The notes under the pieces are model-generated. The model did not search any database. It was given only the letters and a program-made list of their open reading frames with translations, and was not told the DNA's origin. 64,000 nucleotides of DNA. It comes from Macrobrachium rosenbergii. Taxonomy: Eukaryota > Arthropoda > Malacostraca > Decapoda > Palaemonidae. The stretch lies in NCBI RefSeq assembly GCF_040412425.1, contig NC_089795.1, positions 83,847,163 through 83,911,162 of the forward strand, in the 5' to 3' direction. This document shows positions 56,231 to 64,000 of the stretch, in pieces (the first letter of the stretch is position 1; each line of letters opens with the position of its first letter). The position numbers and the translations under genes are program-made.

Positions 56231-56876
<646 letters not shown>

Positions 56877-56946
<70 letters not shown>
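56877..56946. repeat. (TA)n microsatellite
   Basis: About 34 TA units, the rightmost long TA array in the window. Confidence 0.95.
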
Positions 56947-56952
<6 letters not shown>

Positions 56953-57537
56953 CACATATGTGTGCTTTATATATGTGTATGTGTGTTCTTTGTAAAAACT
57001 TGTCAAAATCATTTACTTTGTTTTTCAGTTAGCAAGCAACCACAGGATGACCTTTTTTCACGGATCTTTGACGTATAAAGAATGCACGATAAATGGCAGT
57101 GTCAGAATTTATTTCTGTTAAATGTTTATCTCCATGTACAATTATAATGTAATAATAATAATCCCTCACTTTGTGGACGTCTCGCTTGACTATTGAGAGT
57201 GTGCATATTGTCATGGTAATTAAAGATTCCAAAGTCCATTTTTTGGTTTATTAACCTAATTTTACTGGAGGTTTGTGGTATACGTAAGCCATTCTCCATA
57301 CAAAAGTGGTTGAGAAAATTTTCTTAAATAATCCCAATATTATCTTGTGCATCTATCCCAATTACTGCTTTATTTTTTTTTTTTTTAATTCTGAAAGGAA
57401 TAATACTCAAGCCTCTTCTTAACGACATGAAAAGTAATGACAAAAAAGCTACAGTAACCATAACTACCTTAAGCATACCTTTGGTTTGGCTGTTTTCCTC
57501 TATGCAACCACATCCTATTTATCATGTTTTTCTTTTT
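56947..57537. other. Unassigned intergenic DNA
   Basis: No recognisable feature apart from a 15-T run near 57,372. Confidence 0.5.
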
Positions 57538-57830
57538 AGTTCCTCGCTGGGTGAGCGGGTTCCGTTCTCAGCTACCATTCTGTTGGTCGCGAGTTCGAAT
57601 CTCCGACCGGCCAGTGAAGAACAAGAGGAATTTGTTTCTGTGATAGAAATTCAGTTTCTCGCTATAATGTGATTTTCCGGATTCACAATAAGCTGTAGGT
57701 CCCGTTGCTAGGTAACCAAGTGGTTCTTAGCCCGTAAGTAAATCTAATCCTTCGGGCCCAGCCTAGGAGGCTGTTAATCAGCTCAGTGGTCTAGTTAAAC
57801 TGAGACATACTTAACTTTTATATTTTCGGT
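57538..57830 (+). mobile_element. tRNA-derived SINE, family shared with 8,042
   Basis: The copy starts at TTCCTCGCTGGGTGAGCGG, has a good box B GAGTTCGAATCTCC at about 57,590, and contains AGGTCCCGTTGCTAGGTAACC and GGCTGTTAATCAGCTC. An 81-residue ORF runs across it but is a by-product of the SINE. Confidence 0.8.
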
Positions 57831-58548
57831 GCCCCAGCCCTGCCTAAATGATCTCTAAAGCTTTCCTGTTAAACTTTGGCTTCTGGGAAAATCTTCTTAA
57901 ACACTGATGGTTCGCTTGGCTGTTCATTCTTCTTGCATTGCACGAGCTGCTAAATGCTTTGCGCCACACTCCTTTTGACGTTCACGTAATTTTCTTCTGT
58001 CACCTCCTACGACCGGGACAAATTCAATTTGCAGAAACAATAACCACTTTTATGGGAAAATGTCTCTAGTGATACCTGTTCCAGACGTTGTCATGCCTAC
58101 AGGAATGAAGTGGGCTTGTGTTTCTTTTCCACTTTGATTGAAATGAGAAATTGCCTCTGGAGCGGAATTAACTCACAAATGCGTTCGGGTTTTGTTGTCC
58201 AACTTAGATTGGATAGTACTCCCAATTAGTTTCCAAAATTACGTTCAATGGAACTGAGTGCAAAAGCCAAAAAGGAAGCTATTGTGTTTAAAAACAATAT
58301 CTGACATTTACATCGAGACACCAGTTTTCCTTAACTTAAATTATAATTTCCTTTACCAAAGAATAACTTGCAGATGATGATTTTGTGTCTCTCTGATCAA
58401 TGAAGAAAACTTGTTAGCTGCTGTACGAAACCATATAATATTTTCACAAATAATTATGATATTAATTTCTCAAATTTAATATAGTAATTAATCTCAAACC
58501 GTACACCCTGAAGTGATATGATATTAATACGTTTGTTAATTGAACTGA
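57831..58548. other. Unassigned intergenic DNA
   Basis: No recognisable gene or repeat. Confidence 0.5.
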
Positions 58549-58652
58549 ATATAGAATTTAGGCCAAAGGCCAAGCACTGGGACCTGTGAGGTTATTCAGC
58601 GCTGAAATGGAAATTGACAGTAAAAGGTGTGAAAGGCGTAACAGGAGGAAAA
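58549..58652 (+). repeat. Dispersed repeat family R1, truncated copy
   Basis: The first ~105 bp match R1 (ATAGAATTTAGGCCAAAGGC through AACAGGAGGAAAAC), then homology stops abruptly where an inverted foldback repeat begins. Confidence 0.85.
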
Positions 58653-58902
58653 CATACCAAATTGCACCCCTGTAGCCTCACAGTTTTCATTTTATTTAAG
58701 GTTAAAGTTAGCCATAATCGCGCTTCTGGCAACGCAACAACAAAGGCCACCACGGCCGGCTGAGAGTTTCATGGGCCGCGGCTCATACAACATTATACCG
58801 AGACCCCCTAAAGATAATCTATTTTCGGTGGCCTTGATTATACTTTGTAGCGGCTGTACAGAAAACTCGACTGCACCGAAGAAACTTCGGCGCATCTTTT
58901 AC
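58653..58902 (-). repeat. Foldback repeat FB, copy 4, truncated
   Basis: Inverted copy running from CGCCGAAGTTTCTTCGGTGC (at 58,895, minus strand) to one arm of the central hairpin (GGCTACAGGGGTGCAATTTGG), and then stopping where the R1 repeat begins. Its second arm and terminal part are missing. Confidence 0.8.
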
Positions 58903-59834
58903 TTGTTTGGTTTAAACAAAGATTTGAAAGGCTTTCACCCTTAAAAGAAGTTTACCAGTTTCCATCCCCGATTGATGAGTGATTCGAGGAACGTGAGTTC
59001 AGTACTGTTGACGGATTCTTCCCTGACAAAGATGGACGCCACCTGCTGATATATACTAAGGGAAAAAGTTGCACTTGTGAACTCCTTGCAGACAACACGC
59101 CTCGTATATATTCTGTTGCAAGGTTCCATAATACCTCATTTCCACGATTATCTTAAGTTGTTTAAAAGTTTATAATAACAAATGTATAATTTTGACAACC
59201 TCGGTTACTACTCTATTTAGTTGTAAAAAGCCATAGAAAATATATTTACTAATGCCTACGATGAAGTTCATTTTTAATTATAAAATAATAACTGATATAA
59301 AATATTTCAAATCTGAAAAATAAGAATGACGACCAGAATATATTTCCAAGTCTAACGGCCCAAATCGTTATTAACTATTGCCTTTAGCATCTAAAAACCC
59401 TTTCTCACATTCGTGTCAGGTCACGCGAGGGCGTCCAGTTCACTAGATAACTTCTAAGATTGAACTGATATTTACGAAGCAGGGATGAAACACCGCCATT
59501 TTCATGTTCGAGTACCAGTGAATTCTCAGTATTTTAGAAACTACTATTTGGCAATTGTTTTTGTAGGTGTGTCGTTCTTTCTTCATTCGGATTCTAAGAT
59601 TGCTGCAATTTTTTTTTTTTTGGTACCCTAACGATCACTTTTGTACACATTAATATCTGTAACTTCCGCCAATGAAGTTAAGGAAGTTGTTTAGTGACAA
59701 CTGGTCATCTAATGTTACGATAACTGTTATATTTTAATTCTCATGATAATGTGTTTTGATTCTTCGGCTTTCACCGTTTCCATTATAATTCTGGTAGAGG
59801 GTAAGAAGCTGTCCTTGAAAAAGCTCAGTACACC
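58903..59834. other. Unassigned DNA bordering the satellite
   Basis: AT-rich unique-looking sequence with a T/C run near 59,610. The switch to the GC-rich satellite is abrupt, at about 59,835 (TCAAAGGGGGTGTGGCAGG). Confidence 0.5.
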
Positions 59835-62800
59835 TTGTCAAAGGGGGTGTGGCAGGTCGGGTGGAGCGGCCAGCAACCCCCCAACTGCTGGTCGCTCGCC
59901 CTTCCCGGCCGTTGCGTGTCTTCCGGTGTTGGCGGCGGCTACTCTTGGCTCCGTCCTATCGGTAGTGTGGCAGCTCGGGTGCAGCGGCCAGCAGCCCCCC
60001 AACTGCTGGTCGCTCGCCCTTCCCGGCCGTTGCGTGTCTCCCGATGTCGGCGGCGGCTCCTCTTGGCTCCGTCCTATCGGTGGTGTAGGTCAGGTGGTCG
60101 GCCCTTGGGCCAACTGCTGGTGGCTCGCCCGCCTGGCGGTGCGTGTCTCCTGGTGTCGGCGGCGGATCCTCTTGTTTCGTCCTGGTGGTGTGGCAAGGTC
60201 GGGGTGGGCGGGCAAGCCCCCAAACTGCTGGTCAGCTCGCCATGACGCCGGCGGTTCGTGTCTCCAGTACCAGCGGCGCTCACTGGCTCAAATCCTATAG
60301 GTGGTGTGGCAGGTTGGGTGGGCGGCCAGCAGCCCCAACTGCTGGTCGCTCGCCCTTCCCTTCGTTATGTCTCCAGGTGTCGGCGGCGGTTCCTCTTGGC
60401 TCCGTCCTGCCGGTGGTGTGGCAAGGTCAGGTGGGCAGCCAACAGCCCCCAACTGCTGGTGGCTCGCCCGCTCGCAGACCATTGCGATGTCTCCAAATTA
60501 GCCGCCGGCTCCTCTTGGCTCTGTCTTATCGGTGGTGTGGCAGGTCGGTGGGCGGCCAACAGCCCCCAACTGCTGGTCGCCCCGCCCTTCCGCCCATTCG
60601 TGTCTCAGGTGTCGGCGGCGGCTCCTCTTGGCTCCGTCATAAGGTGGTGTGGCAGGTCGGGTGTAGCGGCCAGCAGCCCCACAACTGCTGGTGGCTACGC
60701 CCTTCCCGCCCGTTGCGTGTCTCCAGGTGTCGTGGCTCCTCTTACCGGCTCTGTCCTATCGGTGGTGTGGCGGGTCAGGTGGAGCGACCAGCGCCCCCAA
60801 CTGCTGGTCGCTCGCCCTTCCGCGGTGTGGCATGTCTCCAGGTGTTGGTGGCGTCTCCTCTTGGCTCCAATCCTATCGGTGGTGGTGGCAGGTCGGGTGC
60901 GGTGGCCAGCACCCCCCCAACTGCTGGTGCGCTCGCCTTCCCTGCCCATTGCTTGTCTCGGTGTTGGTGGCAGCTCCTCTTCGCTCCGTCCTATCGGTGG
61001 TGTGGCATGTCAGGTGGACCGGCCTACAGCCCCCCAACTGCTAGTCGCTCGCCCTTCCCGGCCGTTGCGTGTGTCCAGGTGTCGGCGGCGGCTCCTTTTT
61101 CCTCCGTTCTATCCGGTGGTGTGGCAAATCCGGTGTCGTGGCGGCTCCTCTTAGCTCCATCGTTCCGGTGGTGTGGCAGGTTAGTTGGACGGATAACGCA
61201 GCCCCTCAGCACTGGTCGGCTCGCCCCTCGCCGTTGATCGTCTCTAGGTGTCAGTGGCGGCTCTTCTTGGCTCCGCTCATTAGCGGTGGTGTGGCGGAGT
61301 CGGTGGACGGCCCAGCAGTCCCCCCAAATGCTGGTCTCGCACCTTCCGCCCGTTGTGTGTCTCAGGTGTCGTGGTGGCTCCTCGCCAGCTCCGTCCTGCT
61401 CCGGTGGTGTGGCAAGGTGGGTGGACCGGCAGCCCTTTAACTGCTGATCGCTCGCCATTCCTGCCGTTCGCGGCGTCTCAGGTGTCGGCGGCTGCTCATC
61501 TTGGCTCTGTCGTATCCGGTGGTGTGGCGGGTCGGGTGGAAGCGGCCAGCAGCCTTAACTGCTGAGTCGCTCGCCCTTCCTGCCCGTTCGGCGTCTCATG
61601 GTGTCGTGGCGGCTCCTCTTGGCTCAGTCCATCGGTGGTGTGGCGGGTCAGAGTGGGCGGCAAGCAGCCCCAACTGCTGGTGCTCGCCCTTCGCCCGTTG
61701 CCTCTCCAGGTGTTGGCGGCGGTTCCTCTTGGCTCAATGCATTATCGGTGGTGTGTGGCGTGGTGGGTGGAGTGGCCAGCAGCCCCCAACTGCTGGTAAG
61801 CTCGCCCTTCCGCCCCCGTCTCAGATGTCCGGCGACTCCCTCTTAGCTCCAGTCGCCCATCGGTGGTGGCGAGTCCGGTGGAGGCGACCAGCAGCCCCTA
61901 ACTGCTGATGCTCGCCCTTCCCGCCCGTTCGGCGTCTCCAGGTGTCGGTGGCGGTTCCTCTTGTCGATGCGTATCGGTGGTGTGGCGGTGTGGGTGGGCG
62001 GCCCCAGCCCCCCCAACTGCTGATCGCTTTCGCCCTTCCCGCTGCGTTGCGCGTCTCCAGGTGTCAGCGGCGGCTCCTCTTAGCTCGGTAGTATCGGTGG
62101 TGTGGCAGGTCGGGTGGGCGGCCAGCAACCCCCTGGTGGTCGCTCGCCCTTCCGCCCGTTCGCGGCGTCTCCAGGTGTCAGCGGCGGCTCTGGCTCGGTG
62201 CATGTCGGTGGTTTGGCGGGTCGGGTGGGAGGCGGCCAGCAGCCCCAAACTGCTGTTCGCTCGCCCTTCCCGCCGTTCTGGCGATCCAGATCGGCGGCGG
62301 CTCCTCTTGGCTCAGTCGTATCGGTGGTGTGGCGGGTCAGGTGGAGGGCCAGCAGCCCCCAGCACTGGTCGCTTCGCCCTTCCGCTTCCGTTGCCGTCTC
62401 CAGGTGTCGGACGGCTCCTCTTGTCGGTCTTATTGGTAGTGTGGCGGATCGGGTGGAAGCGGCCAGGCCTACAACTGCTGGTCGCTGCGCCCTTCCGCCC
62501 GTTACGTCTCCAGGTGTTGGCAGCGGCTCCTCGGTTTCGATGTCGTACCCGGTGGTGTGGCGGGTCGGGTGGAGCGGCCAGCAGCCCCCAACTGCTGGTT
62601 GCTCGCCCTTCCCCCGTTTGCGCGTCTCCAGATGTCGGAGGCAGCTCCTCTTGGCACCGATCGTGTCGGTGGTGTGGCGGGTCCGGTGGGCGACCAGCAG
62701 CCCCCAACAGCTGGTCGCTCGCCCTTCCGCCCGTTACAGCGTCTCAGATGTCGGCGGCGGCTCCTCTTAGCTCTGTCCCTATCGGTGGTGTGGCAGGTGG

Positions 62801-64000
62801 TGGAGCGGCCAAAAGCCCCCAACTGCTGGTCGCCCGCCCTTCCCGCCCATGCGTGTCTCAGGATGCTTTCGGCGGCGGCTCCTCTTGGCTCCGTCATAAA
62901 GAGTGGTATGGCAGGTGTCGGGTGTAGCGGCCAGCAGCCCCACAACTGCTGTCGCTCGCCCTTCCCGCCCGTTGCGTGTCTCCAGGTGTGTCGGCGGCTC
63001 CTCTTAGCTCTGTCATATCGGTGGTGTGGCAGTCGGGTGGACGCGCCAGCACCCCCCAGCTGCACTGGTGGCTTCGCCCTTCCCCGCCCGGTTTCATGTC
63101 TCCAGGTGTTGGTGGCATCTCCTCTTGGCTCTGTCCTATCGGTGGTGTGGCAGGTCGGGTGGAGCGGCCAGCAGCCCCCCAAACTGCTGGTCGATCGCCC
63201 TTCCTGGCCATTGCTTGTCTCCCGGTGTTGGTGGCAGCTCCTCTTGGCTCCGTCCTATCGGTGGTGTGGCATGTCAGGTGGACCGGCCTACAGCCCCCCA
63301 ACTGCTAGTCGCTCGCCCTTCCCGGCCGTTGCGTGTCTCCAGGTGTCGGCGGCGGCTCCTTTTTCCTCCGTTCTATCGGTGGCGTGGCAAGTCCGGTGTC
63401 GGCGGCGGCTCCTCTTGGCTCCATCGTTTCGGTGGTGTGGCAGGTTGGTTATACCGGATAGCAGCCCCTCAACTGCTGGTCGCTCACCCCTCCCGGCCGT
63501 TGACCGTCTCTAGGTGTCGGTGGCGGCTCTTCTTGGCTCCATCGTAACGGTGGTGTGGCAGGTCGGGTGGACCGGCCAGCAGTCCCCCAAATGCTGGTCG
63601 CTCGCCCCTCCCGCCCGTTGTGTGTCTCCAGGTGTCGGCGGCGGCTCCTCTTGGCTCCGTCCTATTGGTGGTGTGGTAGGTCGGGTGGACCGGCCAGCAG
63701 CCCCCCAACTGCTGGTCGCTCGCCACTCCTGCCCGTTGCGCGCCTCACTCGGGTGTCGTGGCGGCTCCTCTTGGCTCTGTCCCTATCGGTGGTGTGGCGG
63801 GTCGGGTGGAGGCGGCCAGCAGCCGCCAACTGCTGATGCTCGCCCTTCCCACCGTTCACCCGTCTCAGATGTCGGCGGCGGCTCCTCTGGCTCGGTCGTA
63901 TCCGGTGGTGTGGCCCGGGTCGGGTGGAGGCAGCAGCCCCCAACTGCTGGTTGCTCGCCCTTCCGCCGTTCGCGGCGTCTCCAGATAACGGCCGGCGGCT
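59835..64000. repeat. GC-rich satellite, about 110-120 bp monomer
   Basis: About 36 tandem monomers continue to the right edge. A typical unit has TATCGGTGGTGTGGCAGG, TCGGGTGGAGCGGCCAGCAG, CCCCCCAACTGCTGG, TCGCTCGCCCTTCCCG, GCGTGTCTCCAGGTGTCGG and CGGCGGCTCCTCTTGGCTCC. Many units hold a 13-bp stem (GAGCGGCCAGCAG and CTGCTGGTCGCTC, one G-T pair) around CCCCCCAA. Large blocks recur at about 2,264 bp. Base composition is far more GC-rich than the rest of the window. Long ORFs in several frames on both strands arise because the unit is poor in stop codons; the monomers slip by single bases, so no frame is kept across the array. Confidence 0.95.

Noticed and set aside
59743..63988. Many long ORFs (up to about 360 codons) on both strands of the GC-rich region
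   Set aside because: They coexist in several frames and on both strands, follow the satellite monomer, and shift frame at single-base indels between monomers.
59835..64000. CENP-B box in the GC-rich satellite
   Set aside because: The TTCCCGCCCGTTGCG-type segment does not fit TTCGnnnnAnnCGGG on either strand.

Overview
The window looks like nuclear DNA of a decapod crustacean. A caridean shrimp of the Palaemon/Macrobrachium kind is my guess, but the species is inference. The grounds are an arthropod-type p38 MAP kinase gene with multi-kilobase introns, an AT-rich background, many long TA arrays, tRNA-derived SINEs, and two interspersed repeat families that I associate with decapod genomes. 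Nothing is bacterial: there are no operons, no CRISPR arrays and no compact coding.

Layout. (1) Positions 1-34,400 hold one gene on the minus strand, a p38 MAP kinase. Exon 1 with the start codon lies at 34,382 and the exons run leftwards to 5,316. The last exons fall beyond the left edge. Two 80-nt exons, at 12,948 and 5,316, encode alternative versions of the same kinase segment and should be mutually exclusive. Intron 5 begins with GC instead of GT. Exon 4 carries two compensating one-base changes in G runs. The introns contain relics of Jockey-like LINE, DIRS-like and pogo/Tigger-like elements, MITEs, SINEs and tandem duplications. (2) Positions 34,400-59,800 are repeat-rich intergenic DNA: an L2/CR1-like and an RTE-like LINE relic, four copies of a foldback repeat, four copies of another dispersed repeat, several SINE pieces, about a dozen long TA arrays, (AAT)n and (GA)n tracts, a 27-bp minisatellite of about 1.56 kb and a 59-bp minisatellite. 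The only convincing gene here is a single-exon secreted protein at about 54,546-55,285, with a PAN-like cysteine module followed by a galactose-binding (F5/8C or fucolectin-like) module. A one-base frameshift separates its signal peptide from the rest. (3) From about 59,835 to the right edge runs a GC-rich satellite with a monomer of about 110-120 bp. Most monomers contain a strong hairpin, and blocks recur at about 2,264 bp as a higher-order repeat.

The two genes show no functional link. The p38 gene encodes a stress-signalling kinase; the other encodes a probable secreted glycan-binding protein. Frame breaks in both genes lie in short G or C runs, and indels are frequent in the satellite. 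Uncorrected homopolymer errors in the assembly should therefore be considered before calling either gene broken.
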